64,000 bases of DNA from Lachnospiraceae bacterium. Its GTDB lineage: Bacteria > Bacillota > Clostridia > Lachnospirales > Lachnospiraceae. A model generated the notes under the pieces. That model ran no database searches and was not told where the DNA came from. It saw nothing but the letters and a program-made list of their open reading frames with translations. Below are positions 15,042-24,897 of the stretch, piece after piece (positions within the stretch are counted from its first letter, which is position 1; the number at the start of each line of letters is the position of its first letter). The DNA is taken from assembly GCA_017624835.1 (NCBI GenBank), contig JAGAMG010000044.1:1-64000 (forward strand). The letters are read 5' to 3'. The position numbers and the translations under genes are program-made.

Positions 15042-16550
15042 ATGATTCAGACTTATATCAGAAAATTAGTTTCCTATGGTGTGCAGACCGGTCTTGTACC
15101 CGCTGAGGATGTGATTTATACCACCAACCGCTTGTTGGAGTTATTCCAATTGGATGAACTGGAAGATTGTGACACCAATGTCACAATGAGAGAGGATGAG
15201 TTGGAGGATGTTTTGGGAGCTATGATGGACTATGCTTATGAAAAAGGCATTATGTCCGAGAACAGCATTGTATACCGTGATTTATTTGATACCAAAATCA
15301 TGAGCACCCTGATGCCCCGTCCCAGTGAGGTAATCCGTCGTTTTCATGAGTTGTATGACAATGTATCTCCGGAAGCGGCTACCGATTATTACTATAAGCT
15401 CAGCAGGGATTCTGATTATATCCGCAGATATCGTATTTGCAAGGATATGAAGTGGGTAACCTCCACTAAGTATGGTGATTTGGACATAACCATTAACCTG
15501 TCCAAGCCTGAGAAGGATCCCAAAGCCATTGCAGCTGCCAAGAATGCAAAGCAGTCCGGTTATCCCAAGTGCTTACTTTGCCGGGAAAATGAGGGCTACG
15601 CAGGTCGTGTAAATCATCCTGCAAGACAGAATCACCGCATTATTCCGATAACCATTAATGACAGTGATTGGGGATTCCAGTATTCCCCTTATGTATATTA
15701 TAATGAGCACTGCATCGTATTTAATTCCCAGCATGTGCCTATGAAGATTGAGCATGCAACCTTTTGTAAGCTGTTTGATTTCGTAAAGCAGTTCCCTCAT
15801 TATTTTGTGGGCTCCAATGCAGATTTGCCCATTGTAGGCGGTTCTATTTTAAGCCACGACCATTTCCAGGGCGGACATTATGATTTTGCCATGGCAAAGG
15901 CACCTGTGGACAGAACCTTTACTGTAAAGGGCTTTGAGGATGTGGAAAGTGGTATTGTAAATTGGCCCATGTCCGTTATCCGTTTGAGCGGAACTGATAC
16001 GGATCGTATTATTGCCCTTGCAGATGTGATTCTGAACAATTGGAGAGAGTACACGGATGAGGCGGCTTTTGTATATGCTTATACTGACAACGAGCCTCAC
16101 AATACCATTACTCCCATTGCCAGAAAGCGTGACGGCAAGTACGAGCTGGATTTGGTACTGCGTAACAATATTACTACCGAGGAACATCCTTTGGGTGTTT
16201 ATCATCCTCATGCAAAGCTGCATCACATTAAGAAAGAAAATATCGGTCTTATTGAGGTTATGGGTCTGGCAGTATTGCCTGCTCGTCTCAAGGCAGAAAT
16301 TGCGGATTTAAAAGAAGCTATCTTAAACGGCAGTGATTTGCGTGCCAATGAAGAGCTTGCAAAGCATGCAGATTGGGTGGAGGAATTTAAACCTAAATAC
16401 GATAGTATTTCTGCTTCCAATATTGATAAAATTATTGAGCAGGAAATTGGTCTGGTATTTATGGAAGTATTGGAGGATGCCGGCGTTTATAAGAGAAATG
16501 AAGAAGGTCAGAAGGCATTTGACCGTTTTGTGGCAAGTCTGAATGCGTAA
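15042..16550 (+). CDS. galT: UDP-glucose--hexose-1-phosphate uridylyltransferase, class II
   Basis: Leloir pathway transferase exchanging UMP between UDP-glucose and galactose-1-phosphate. The ~502-residue length and CLLCRENEGYAGR and SHDHFQGGHY sequences identify the Firmicutes-type class II enzyme rather than the shorter HIT-type GalT. The ATG at 15042 has AGGAGG (15026-15031) 10 nt upstream, so it is chosen over an ATG eight codons earlier that overlaps the galK stop. It is in an operon with galK; no clear terminator follows. Confidence 0.95.
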   Translation: MIQTYIRKLVSYGVQTGLVPAEDVIYTTNRLLELFQLDELEDCDTNVTMREDELEDVLGAMMDYAYEKGIMSENSIVYRDLFDTKIMSTLMPRPSEVIRRFHELYDNVSPEAATDYYYKLSRDSDYIRRYRICKDMKWVTSTKYGDLDITINLSKPEKDPKAIAAAKNAKQSGYPKCLLCRENEGYAGRVNHPARQNHRIIPITINDSDWGFQYSPYVYYNEHCIVFNSQHVPMKIEHATFCKLFDFVKQFPHYFVGSNADLPIVGGSILSHDHFQGGHYDFAMAKAPVDRTFTVKGFEDVESGIVNWPMSVIRLSGTDTDRIIALADVILNNWREYTDEAAFVYAYTDNEPHNTITPIARKRDGKYELDLVLRNNITTEEHPLGVYHPHAKLHHIKKENIGLIEVMGLAVLPARLKAEIADLKEAILNGSDLRANEELAKHADWVEEFKPKYDSISASNIDKIIEQEIGLVFMEVLEDAGVYKRNEEGQKAFDRFVASLNA

Positions 16551-16606
16551 GACACAAATCTCACCTTTTTGCATATGATATACCAACAATTATTTGGAGC
16601 AAAAAG

Positions 16607-17320
16607 ATGGATTTTTGTAGAACCGTTTTTCATGTAGTGCAGCCCGGAGACACTTTTTATCGGCTTGCACAGCAATACCATACAACAGTACCGGATATTA
16701 TTACCCGTAATCCCGGAGTCAATCCCTATAATTTGCAGGTAGGAACACGGCTTAGAATTTGTACCGGATATGAAGGTGGAAAACATCATCCTCAGCAGAT
16801 GGATTTAAACAATGATATGCGAAAGGCATGGAGCATGCACAATTTCTGGGATGCCATGTTTATGATTAGTTTATTTAACACCTTGGAAAATACGGATGCA
16901 GTGCAAAAAAGGTTGATGAGGACACCGGAGGACATTGCAGCAGTATTTGAGAAATTTTATGCCCTACCCATTGTAAATCAAATAAGGCAGATGCTGGAGG
17001 AGCATGTAAGGCTTGCCGGAGAGCTTACTATGGCGATGAAGGATAACAATACGGAACAGGCAGAAATGCTTGAGAATCAGTTGAGCCAGAATGCAGACCG
17101 GTTAGCGAGAATGCTTGCCAATACCAATGGGAAATATGATTATGAGCAGTTGATGCGACTTATGAAAATGCACTTGGATTTGACATCCAAAGCTATGATG
17201 GCAGAATTAAAGGGAAATCATGAAGAAGCAGTGGATTTGCTTGATGAAAATGAAAAAAATTTGATGGAATTGGCGGATGTTTTAACAGAAGGTCTGGTAC
17301 AGCAGTTTTATCAAAGATAG
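16607..17320 (+). CDS. LysM domain protein with helical C-terminal domain
   Basis: 237 residues. One LysM repeat at about 9-52 (HVVQPGDTFYRLAQQYHTT, NPYNLQVGTRLRI) should bind peptidoglycan or chitin-type sugars. The rest (about 65-235) is helical and opens with NDMRKAWSMHNFWDAMF, a pattern seen in Lachnospiraceae proteins of unknown role. No signal peptide is visible before the LysM motif, which is unusual for a wall protein and recalls spore-coat LysM proteins. TTTGGAG lies before the ATG and a terminator follows the stop. Confidence 0.75.
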   Translation: MDFCRTVFHVVQPGDTFYRLAQQYHTTVPDIITRNPGVNPYNLQVGTRLRICTGYEGGKHHPQQMDLNNDMRKAWSMHNFWDAMFMISLFNTLENTDAVQKRLMRTPEDIAAVFEKFYALPIVNQIRQMLEEHVRLAGELTMAMKDNNTEQAEMLENQLSQNADRLARMLANTNGKYDYEQLMRLMKMHLDLTSKAMMAELKGNHEEAVDLLDENEKNLMELADVLTEGLVQQFYQR

Positions 17321-17321
17321 G

Positions 17322-17357
17322 AAGAGGGGGCAGAATTCTATTTATTCTGTCCCTTTT
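17322..17357 (+). terminator. Terminator after the LysM gene
   Basis: GGGGCAGAAT (17327-17336) pairs with ATTCTGTCCC (17344-17353) with one G-U pair, loop TCTATTT, followed by TTTT. Confidence 0.75.
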
Positions 17358-17401
17358 GATGTGGTATACTGTAATTATTCAGACAGAAAGGTATTTGATT
17401 T

Positions 17402-19219
17402 ATGAAATTTCTCCTAGTAGCAGTAAATGCAAAATACATACATTCCAACCCTGCCATCTATAGTCTGAGAGCCTATGCCGGCGCAGAATTACAGTCCCAT
17501 ATTGAGTTGGCAGAATACACCGTTAATAATCATATGCAGGATATTTTGGCGGATATATATAAGCATAAGCCCGATGCAATTGGATTTTCCTGTTATATCT
17601 GGAATTGGAGTATGATACAGGAGCTGATTGCAGAGCTGCCCAAGATATTGCCCCATACGGATATTTGGCTGGGAGGACCGGAGGTATCCTTTGATGCACC
17701 GGAGATTTTGAAGAAATATCCTTGGTTAACAGGAATTATGATTGGAGAAGGAGAGGCTACCTTCAAGGAGCTGCTTGGCAGATATGCGGAAAGGACAGAA
17801 GGGGCAAATGGATTTGAAGACAGGAATAAAAGGGAATGGCAGGAATGTTTGCAGCATTGCTCCGGTCTTTGCCTTCCATCCGGCTATACCCCCATGCGGG
17901 AAGTAACGAATATGAGTGCATTGCCTTTTCTATATACAGATTTGCAGCCCTTTGAAAATCGAATTGTCTATTATGAATCCAGCAGGGGCTGTCCTTATCG
18001 GTGTAGCTACTGCCTTTCATCCATAGAGAAGCAGGTGCGATTAAGGGATATTTCTACTGTAAAGACAGAATTGCAATTTTTCCTGGACAACCGAGTAAAG
18101 CAGGTGAAGTTTATAGATAGAACCTTTAATTGCAATCATGACCATGCTATGGAAATCTGGCAATACATTTACGAACATGACAATGGTGTCACAAACTTTC
18201 ATTTTGAGATTTCCGCAGATATTTTACGGGAGGATGAGATTGCTTTGTTAAATCAACTGCGTCCCGGTCTGGTACAATTAGAAATTGGAGTACAGTCCAC
18301 CAATCCTGATACCATTCGAGGAGTCAATCGAATTATGAACGTAGACCATTTGGAACAGGTGGTAGCTGCCATTCATGCCGGGAAGAATATCCATCAGCAT
18401 CTGGATTTGATTGCAGGATTACCCTATGAGGATTATGAGAGCTTTGGTCGTTCCTTTGACCGGGTTTACAGAATGAAGCCCCAGCAGCTTCAATTAGGCT
18501 TTCTAAAGGTGTTAAAGGGCTCTGAAATGCAGGAACGGACGGAGGAATTTGGAATCTGCTATTTGGACAAGTCCCCCTATGAGGTGCTTTATACCAAGTG
18601 GCTTTCTTATGAAGATGTGCTTCGGCTAAAGAAAATCGAAGAAATGGTGGAGCTGTACTATAACAGCAATCAGTTTACCCATACCCTTCCTTTTTTGGAG
18701 AAGGCATTTCCAAGTCCTTTTTCTATGTATGAAGCATTGGCGGATTTTTATGAGAGAAAGGGTTATTTTGTAAACAACCCCGCAAGGGCTTATCGATATG
18801 AAATTCTGCTGAACTTTGCCAGAGAATGGGATGGAGAAAGAGAAGCGATATACAGGGAGCTTTTAACCTATGATATGTATTTGCGAGAGAATTTGAAAAG
18901 TCGACCTGCTTTTGCGGCAAATATTACCGGGGAAGATAAGGAGGTTATCCGTACAGTATATCAGAAAGAAGAGCAGGAGCGACAGCTGTTACCCTCTTAT
19001 GAAAAGTATGATTGGAAGCAGCTTAGTAAGATGACTCATATAGAGATGTTCCAATACCCTGTGTGGGATGTAGAAGCATTAGAAAAATTTAGTAAGATGA
19101 CGGAAGATGGAAATGCCAAGCAAGAAAGGGAAGTGGCATATTATGTATTGTTTGACTATGCACGTCGCAATCCGCTGAATTACGAGGCATATACACAGGT
19201 TTTAGGGGGAAGCGTATGA
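17402..19219 (+). CDS. B12-binding domain radical SAM protein, DUF4080 type
   Basis: 605 residues. An N-terminal cobalamin-binding Rossmann-like domain (about 1-140) precedes a radical SAM core with C197-C201-C204 in SSRGCPYRCSYC, then a C-terminal DUF4080 region (about 380-605). Members are common in Firmicutes and their substrate is unknown; methylthio or methyl transfer has been suggested for the wider class. It shares an ATGA overlap with the downstream exonuclease gene, so the two are co-translated. Confidence 0.88.
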   Translation: MKFLLVAVNAKYIHSNPAIYSLRAYAGAELQSHIELAEYTVNNHMQDILADIYKHKPDAIGFSCYIWNWSMIQELIAELPKILPHTDIWLGGPEVSFDAPEILKKYPWLTGIMIGEGEATFKELLGRYAERTEGANGFEDRNKREWQECLQHCSGLCLPSGYTPMREVTNMSALPFLYTDLQPFENRIVYYESSRGCPYRCSYCLSSIEKQVRLRDISTVKTELQFFLDNRVKQVKFIDRTFNCNHDHAMEIWQYIYEHDNGVTNFHFEISADILREDEIALLNQLRPGLVQLEIGVQSTNPDTIRGVNRIMNVDHLEQVVAAIHAGKNIHQHLDLIAGLPYEDYESFGRSFDRVYRMKPQQLQLGFLKVLKGSEMQERTEEFGICYLDKSPYEVLYTKWLSYEDVLRLKKIEEMVELYYNSNQFTHTLPFLEKAFPSPFSMYEALADFYERKGYFVNNPARAYRYEILLNFAREWDGEREAIYRELLTYDMYLRENLKSRPAFAANITGEDKEVIRTVYQKEEQERQLLPSYEKYDWKQLSKMTHIEMFQYPVWDVEALEKFSKMTEDGNAKQEREVAYYVLFDYARRNPLNYEAYTQVLGGSV

Positions 19220-19917
19220 TAAATACTTACATCAGTATTGATTTAGAAACTACCGGCTTAAATCCCAAGCAGGATAAAATCATTGAAATCGGTGCAATCA
19301 AAGTAGAAGAAGGAAAAATAACGGATACCTTTTCCCAATTGCTAAATCCCGGACGAAAGTTGGAGGAACGGATTGTAGAATTAACCGGGATTACAGATAA
19401 GGACTTGGAAGGAAAGCCTTATGTAGAAGATGTATTTCCGAAGCTAATGGACTTTTTGGGAGATTATCCCTTATTGGGGCATAGTGTGCTGTTTGATTTT
19501 TCTTTTTTAAAGAAGGCAGCAGTAAACCAGAAGCTGACCTTTGAAAAGCAGGCACTGGATACCTTGAAAATTGCCCGCAAATTCCTGGCGGATTTGGAGC
19601 ACAGAAGCCTGGATTATCTGTGCGAATATTATGGGATACCTCATCATGCTCATAGGGCGTTGGCGGATGCAGAAGCCACCCACATGCTGTATCTTAGGTT
19701 GGCAGAGGCTTTTTATAAGGAAGAGGAAGCGTTATTTGTGCCGCAGCAGTTGCAATTTCAGGTAAAGAGAGATACTCCTATTACAAAACCTCAAAAAGAA
19801 AGGTTATATCGGCTGCTTACACAGCATAATATAACCTTAGAGGTTTCGGTGGAAAAGCTCACCAGAAGTGAAGCTGATCGGTTTATTGATAAGATTCTCG
19901 CAAAGTACGGACGATAG
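19216..19917 (+). CDS. DEDDh 3'-5' exonuclease (DnaQ/PolC-epsilon type)
   Basis: 233 residues. Exo I is ISIDLETTGL (D9, E11), exo II lies in GHSVLFDFSFLKK, and exo III is HRALADAEATH, giving the DEDDh set. The C-terminal ~60 residues form a short extra helical tail, KPQKERLYRLLTQHN. Likely a proofreading-like or repair exonuclease. The start overlaps the radical SAM stop by 4 bp, and its last 35 bp overlap the convergent gene at 19883. Confidence 0.9.
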   Translation: MINTYISIDLETTGLNPKQDKIIEIGAIKVEEGKITDTFSQLLNPGRKLEERIVELTGITDKDLEGKPYVEDVFPKLMDFLGDYPLLGHSVLFDFSFLKKAAVNQKLTFEKQALDTLKIARKFLADLEHRSLDYLCEYYGIPHHAHRALADAEATHMLYLRLAEAFYKEEEALFVPQQLQFQVKRDTPITKPQKERLYRLLTQHNITLEVSVEKLTRSEADRFIDKILAKYGR

Positions 19918-20491
19918 TCTTTTTATTCATAGTGCGTAGTGCTTCAGCCTTGATAATTAAATCCTCTATTTGGGAAAATTCTCCTCTTGAAGCATAGATA
20001 TCTGCTAGTTTATAATAGGTACGACTGATATCTGTACCGGTACTGACAGCAAATTCCATTAGGATACGTGCTTCATATACATATTCTGCTTCACAAAGCA
20101 CATCTGCCCACTGTTGCAGAGTACGTACAAGAACGGTATAGTTTTGGTCATATTCCGTTAAAGGAGTAATATTAGCAGTACCGTATTCCAGCTTCAAATC
20201 CGTATTGGAAAAGCCGGTCAAATTTACCACGGGCTGGGTGGCCAGAGTCTGAATAATGGATTGATATTCTGCAACTCTGGAATCCTCAGATAAAATGTCC
20301 ATGGGTAGCTTGTCCAGAGGGATTTTGATATAGTTAAGGGAATCCAGAGATTTACGGCGGACGGAGTTTGCGGCGCGTTCTCTTGCCCAGAAGCGTTGCT
20401 CTTCTTCCTTATGTTTTCTTTTGGAGCTTTTTACTGCCATACCGATAAAGGATGCAAGCAGGATAGTGCTTGCCAAAATAAAAATATTCAT
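19883..20491 (-). CDS. Unrecognised membrane-anchored protein with helical repeat-like C terminus
   Basis: 202 residues: N-terminal membrane anchor (about 2-20), a basic region KSSKRKHKEEEQRF, and a C-terminal half of helices (TLQQWADVLCEAEYVYEAR, YYKLADIYASRGEFSQIE) that looks like tetratricopeptide repeats. The cytosolic body could be a scaffold or assembly factor. It overlaps the end of the exonuclease gene tail to tail by 35 bp. I do not recognise the family. Confidence 0.7.
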   Translation of the reverse strand: MNIFILASTILLASFIGMAVKSSKRKHKEEEQRFWARERAANSVRRKSLDSLNYIKIPLDKLPMDILSEDSRVAEYQSIIQTLATQPVVNLTGFSNTDLKLEYGTANITPLTEYDQNYTVLVRTLQQWADVLCEAEYVYEARILMEFAVSTGTDISRTYYKLADIYASRGEFSQIEDLIIKAEALRTMNKKTIVRTLRESYQ

Positions 20492-20548
20492 ATATAATAT
20501 CCTTTCAGAGTTTATGTATTTGCACGATGGAAAGGTAAGGTGCTTATT

Positions 20549-20656
20549 ATGCTAAATTTACACAGTCGTAAGGCAAAAAAGAGAATTTCTGCGGTACTTA
20601 TCATACTAATTGTAGTTGCTATGATATTACCCACTTTAACATATTTTATCTATTAA
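20549..20656 (+). CDS. Small 35-residue single-pass membrane protein
   Basis: A complete short ORF reads MLNLHSRKAKKRISAVLIIL and then IVVAMILPTLTYFIY. It has a basic N terminus (SRKAKKR) and one membrane helix (about 14-33). An AAGG site lies about 8 nt before the ATG. The clean basic-then-hydrophobic layout and location between divergent genes make it a likely real small membrane protein, possibly co-transcribed with the VanW-family gene 28 bp downstream. Function unknown. Confidence 0.6.
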   Translation: MLNLHSRKAKKRISAVLIILIVVAMILPTLTYFIY

Positions 20657-20684
20657 TTCAATTGTTTGAAAGGCAAGGTTGTTC

Positions 20685-22163
20685 ATGAGGAGAAGTATGA
20701 GGAAAGGATATATGGGTATCCTTCTGCTGGTCATGACCTTTATGTGTGGCATGACAGTGCAGGCAAAGGGCGAGGATACTATTAAGACAGGTGTCTATGC
20801 GGAAAAGGTAGACTTATCCGGAAAGACAGGAGTAGAAGCAAAAGCAGCCATTGAAGCCTATGTGGAGGAACTGAAGCAGGTAGAAATTATCCTGTTGGCA
20901 GCCAATAATGAGCAGGTGGTTACCAATGGTGAGGAATTGGGTATTACCTGGGTCAACACGGAAGTTGTGGATGAGGCATTGGAGCTGGGGACACATGGTA
21001 ATATTGTAGAGCGTTACAAAATGCTTAAGGATTTGGAGCATGAAAACTGTGTATTGCCGCTGAAATTTGAGTATGACTTACAGGCAATCAGTAATTTACT
21101 GACGGAAGAAGCTGCCAAGCATGATCAGGAGGCAGTTAATTTCTCCTTAAAAAGAGAGAATGATGCTTTTCAGGTTGTAACCGGTCAGACCGGATATAAG
21201 CTGGATGTGGAGACATCCATTGATTTGGTATATGATTATCTGACACAGGAATGGGATCATAATCCCTGTAATATTCCCTTGGATATAGCAGTGGATGAGC
21301 CTCACGGAAGTGCTGAGGAGTTAAGCGTGGTACAGGATCTTTTAGGAACCTTTACAACCTCCTATTCAACCTCCGGTGCATCCAGAAGTGCGAATGTGGA
21401 GAATGGAGCAAGACTGATTAATGGAGTGACTCTGTATCCCGGCGAAGAGTTTTCTACTTATGATGCAGTATCGCCCTTTTCTGTAAAAAATGGTTATCAT
21501 ATGGCAGGCTCCTATTTGAATGGTAAGGTAGTTGATAGCTTGGGAGGAGGAATTTGTCAGGCGTCCACCACACTCTACAATGCAGTGTTAAAGGCAGAGT
21601 TGGAAATTACGGAACGTCATAATCATTCCATGATTGTTTCCTATGTGGATCCTTCTGCAGATGCAGCAATTGCAGAGAGTTCCGGTAAGGATTTTAAATT
21701 TGTTAATAATACGGATTATCCTATTTATATAGAAGGAATTACCAAGAACAGAAAGGTTACCTTCAATGTGTATGGTAAGGAAACCAGGGATTCTGGTAGA
21801 CAGGTTCGCTACGAAAGTGAAGTATTGGAGGTAATCCCTCCCGGTGTTGATCAGATTTATGCAGATGCGGCACAACCCTTGGGATATGTGGTAATAGAAA
21901 GTGCACATACCGGCTATAAGGCAAAGCTTTGGAAAATTGTAACAGAAAATGGTGTGGAAGTCAGTCGTGAGCAGGTAAACAGCAGTAATTATAAAATGAC
22001 TCCCCGTAGTGCGACTATAGGTACTGCTACGGATAATCCGGAAGCTTTGGAGCAGGTAATGGCAGCGATTGCCACTTCAAATATTGATCATGCAAATGCA
22101 GTGGTAGCAGGACTGATAGCTCCACCTCCATCGGAAGAAGAATATGACGATGAGGAAGAATAA
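20685..22163 (+). CDS. VanW family exported protein with peptidoglycan-binding-like domain
   Basis: About 492 residues: signal peptide (about 6-28, ending VQAKG), a repeat-like YoaR/PG_binding_4 region (about 35-215) and a VanW domain (about 220-350; NGARLINGVTLYPGEEFS, DSLGGGICQASTTLYNA, HNHSMIVSYVDP). It probably acts at the cell wall; despite the name, a link to vancomycin resistance is not implied. ATG 20685 is chosen, though ATG 20697 with GAGGAG just before it and TTG 20679 are possible. The C terminus is acidic (EEEYDDEEE). Confidence 0.85.
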   Translation: MRRSMRKGYMGILLLVMTFMCGMTVQAKGEDTIKTGVYAEKVDLSGKTGVEAKAAIEAYVEELKQVEIILLAANNEQVVTNGEELGITWVNTEVVDEALELGTHGNIVERYKMLKDLEHENCVLPLKFEYDLQAISNLLTEEAAKHDQEAVNFSLKRENDAFQVVTGQTGYKLDVETSIDLVYDYLTQEWDHNPCNIPLDIAVDEPHGSAEELSVVQDLLGTFTTSYSTSGASRSANVENGARLINGVTLYPGEEFSTYDAVSPFSVKNGYHMAGSYLNGKVVDSLGGGICQASTTLYNAVLKAELEITERHNHSMIVSYVDPSADAAIAESSGKDFKFVNNTDYPIYIEGITKNRKVTFNVYGKETRDSGRQVRYESEVLEVIPPGVDQIYADAAQPLGYVVIESAHTGYKAKLWKIVTENGVEVSREQVNSSNYKMTPRSATIGTATDNPEALEQVMAAIATSNIDHANAVVAGLIAPPPSEEEYDDEEE

Positions 22164-22193
22164 TCAGAAAAAGCAATAAAGGAATTATTAGCT

Positions 22194-23216
22194 ATGAAAA
22201 TCGGCAAGATATCGGAAAGCGTATTAAAGCGCTCCGTCTTGAGACAGCTGAAAACAAAAAACGAAAATGTAAAATGCGGCGCAGGCGTAGGGGACGACTG
22301 CGCCATTTTCGCGCTTTCAGATGCTGAAAAACTTGCCACCTGCGTGCAGGAAGGGGTTATTTGTATTCCTCAAAAAGAAGCAATGCAGGAGAGTATTTTC
22401 CCGGCAGAAAGCGTAATGATTACCCGGCTGATACATAGATGTGTGAATAACTTAGCTGTCAGCGGAGCAGAACCCTTAGCGGTTATGATAGCATTGCTAT
22501 TGCCGGAAACCATAGAAGAGCCTCAGATAAAGGCAATGATGGTCGAGGCGGAAAAAGCTTGCAATAGTCTTTCTCTGGAGATTGCCGGTGGGCAGACCAG
22601 AGTCAGCAGTGCTGTTAATGCACCTGTTGCGGTGATTACAGGATATGGTAAAATAGAGGGAGAAGATTATCGGACAGCTAAGTCTGCCAAGGCAGGTCAG
22701 GATATTGTAATCAGCAAGTGGATAGGCTTAGAAGGTACAGCTATGCTTGCAAAGAAAAACAAGGAGCAGCTTCTTAGCAGATATCCGGCATATCTGGTGG
22801 AGGAAGCGGCAGCCTTTGACCGTTATTTCTCCATACTTCCGGAGGCCGCCACCGCCATGAAGTCCGGCGTGTGTGCTATGCATGATGCTTCGGAAGGCGG
22901 CATATTTGCTGCTCTTTGGGAGCTGGCAGAGGGTGCAGGCGTTGGACTGACTATAGATTTGAAGAAGCTTCCCCTGCGGCAGGAAACTGTGGAGGTATGT
23001 GAATGCTGCAATATCAATCCTTATGAATTAAAATCCGGTGGTTGTCTGGTAATGACTTGTGAGGATGGAAAAGGACTGGTAGCGGCATTGGAAGCGGAAG
23101 GGATTCCTGCGGTAGTGGTAGGAAGACTTACGGACAGTAATGACAGAATCATCCGAAATGAGGACGAAATAAGATATATGGATCGTCCACGTACTGACGA
23201 GATTTACAAGTTATAA
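22194..23216 (+). CDS. AIR synthase-related (HypE/ThiL-like fold) protein
   Basis: 340 residues. The N-terminal half has GAGVGDDCAIF, the ATP/metal-binding motif of the PurM-like superfamily; further matches are ALLLPETIEEPQIKAMM, GQTRVSSAVNAPVAV and MHDASEGGIFAALWELAEG. This fits proteins annotated as AIR synthase or hydrogenase-maturation factor, but no hyp genes are nearby, so the substrate is open. It precedes an Lrp regulator and an aminotransferase by short gaps and is likely in one operon with them. Confidence 0.8.
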   Translation: MKIGKISESVLKRSVLRQLKTKNENVKCGAGVGDDCAIFALSDAEKLATCVQEGVICIPQKEAMQESIFPAESVMITRLIHRCVNNLAVSGAEPLAVMIALLLPETIEEPQIKAMMVEAEKACNSLSLEIAGGQTRVSSAVNAPVAVITGYGKIEGEDYRTAKSAKAGQDIVISKWIGLEGTAMLAKKNKEQLLSRYPAYLVEEAAAFDRYFSILPEAATAMKSGVCAMHDASEGGIFAALWELAEGAGVGLTIDLKKLPLRQETVEVCECCNINPYELKSGGCLVMTCEDGKGLVAALEAEGIPAVVVGRLTDSNDRIIRNEDEIRYMDRPRTDEIYKL

Positions 23217-23244
23217 AATAGATTATGGAAAGGAAAGAAGCATT

Positions 23245-23727
23245 ATGAGAGAAGAATTATTGGCAGTAATTGAGAAAAACAGCCGAATTGATTTAAAGGA
23301 GCTGGCAGTTATCCTTGGAGTTGAGGAAGTGGACGTAGTAAATGAGCTTGCAGCATTGGAGGCAGAGGGTGTTATCTGTGGCTATCATACCTTGATTAAC
23401 TGGGAGAAAACCTCTAACGAAAAGGTAAGTGCATTGATTGAGGTTCGTGTAACCCCTCAGAGAGGTCAGGGCTTTGATGCCATTGCAGAGCGCATTTACA
23501 AATATCCTGAGGTACGCAGTGTATACCTGATGTCTGGCGGCTATGATTTGATGATTATTATTGAGGGTAAGAGCTTAAGAGAGGTATCCAGCTTTGTTTC
23601 TGATAAGCTGTCTACTCTTGATACCGTACTGAGCACAGCAACTCACTTTATCCTGAAAAAATATAAGGATCACGGTACTGCATTTTCCCAGAAAAAACAG
23701 GATGAAAGAGAGATGATTACCCCATGA
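23245..23727 (+). CDS. Lrp/AsnC family transcriptional regulator
   Basis: 160 residues: N-terminal helix-turn-helix (about 10-60; IDLKELAVILGVEEVDVVN) and C-terminal RAM ligand domain (about 70-145; ALIEVRVTPQRGQGFDAIA). It shares an ATGA overlap with the aminotransferase gene, so it probably senses an amino acid and controls this operon. Confidence 0.92.
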   Translation: MREELLAVIEKNSRIDLKELAVILGVEEVDVVNELAALEAEGVICGYHTLINWEKTSNEKVSALIEVRVTPQRGQGFDAIAERIYKYPEVRSVYLMSGGYDLMIIIEGKSLREVSSFVSDKLSTLDTVLSTATHFILKKYKDHGTAFSQKKQDEREMITP

Positions 23728-24896
23728 GAAATCCATTAGCAGATAAAGTTGTAGATATTAAGCCCTCCGGTATTCGTAAATTTTTTGATATTGTCAGTGA
23801 GATGCCGGATGCCATTTCTCTGGGTGTGGGCGAGCCTGATTTTGATACACCCTGGCATATTCGTGATGAGGGTATTTATTCCTTAGAGAAGGGTAAGACC
23901 TTCTATACCTCCAATGCAGGCTTGAAGGAGCTTCGTCAGGAGATTTGCAATTATATGATGAGAAAGCAGAACATTGCTTATGACCCTTTAAAAGAGGTAT
24001 TAATTACGGTAGGTGGCTCTGAGGCAATTGATGTAGGTCTTCGTGCCATGATTAACCCCGGGGATGAAGTGTTGATTCCCCAGCCCTGCTATGTATCCTA
24101 TGAGCCCTGTGCAATTCTGGCAGGTGCAGTGCCGGTGACCATTGATTTGAAGGCTGAAAATGAGTTCCGTTTGACAGCCAAGGAGTTGGAAGAGGCGATT
24201 ACAGAGAAAACCAAGGTATTAATTTTAGCATTCCCTAACAATCCTACCGGCGCCATTATGGAAAAGAAGGATTTAGAGGCAATTGCAGAGGTTATTATTA
24301 AACATGACATTATTGTCATGTCCGATGAAATTTATGCGGAGCTTACATATAAGGGTGAGCATGTGTCCATTGCAAGCCTGCCCGGTATGAAGGAAAGAAC
24401 TATCTTAATTAATGGTTTTTCCAAGGCATATGCAATGACCGGTTGGCGTCTTGGCTATGCCTGCGGTCCTGCAAATATTATTCAGCAGATGACCAAAATT
24501 CATCAGTTTGCTATTATGTGTGCACCTACCACCAGCCAGTATGCTGCAGTAGAAGCATTGAAAAACGGGGATGAGGATATTGCTGAAATGCGTACCGCTT
24601 ATAACCAGCGAAGAAGATTTCTATTAAATGCTTTCCGTGAAATGGGACTGGAATGCTTTGAGCCCTATGGTGCATTTTATGTCTTCCCCTGCATAAAGGA
24701 ATTTGGCATGACCAGTGATGAATTTGCCACCAGATTCCTGGAGGAGGAGAAGGTAGCAGCAGTGCCCGGTACAGCCTTTGGTGATTGCGGTGAAGGATAT
24801 TTGAGAATTTCCTATGCATACTCTCTGGAGAGATTAAAAACGGCGATGGAGAGAATGAAGAGATTTGTGGAAAAGCTGCGGGCAGAGCAGAAGTAA
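23724..24896 (+). CDS. Class I/II PLP aminotransferase
   Basis: 390 residues of fold type I. It has YTSNAGLKELRQEI, LAFPNNPTGAIM and the PLP lysine K234 in NGFSKAYAMTGWRLGYACG. The type resembles aromatic or aspartate aminotransferases (PatA/AspC group) that often sit beside Lrp genes. Co-translated with the Lrp gene. The exact amino acid cannot be told from sequence. Confidence 0.92.
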   Translation: MRNPLADKVVDIKPSGIRKFFDIVSEMPDAISLGVGEPDFDTPWHIRDEGIYSLEKGKTFYTSNAGLKELRQEICNYMMRKQNIAYDPLKEVLITVGGSEAIDVGLRAMINPGDEVLIPQPCYVSYEPCAILAGAVPVTIDLKAENEFRLTAKELEEAITEKTKVLILAFPNNPTGAIMEKKDLEAIAEVIIKHDIIVMSDEIYAELTYKGEHVSIASLPGMKERTILINGFSKAYAMTGWRLGYACGPANIIQQMTKIHQFAIMCAPTTSQYAAVEALKNGDEDIAEMRTAYNQRRRFLLNAFREMGLECFEPYGAFYVFPCIKEFGMTSDEFATRFLEEEKVAAVPGTAFGDCGEGYLRISYAYSLERLKTAMERMKRFVEKLRAEQK

Positions 24897-24897
24897 G

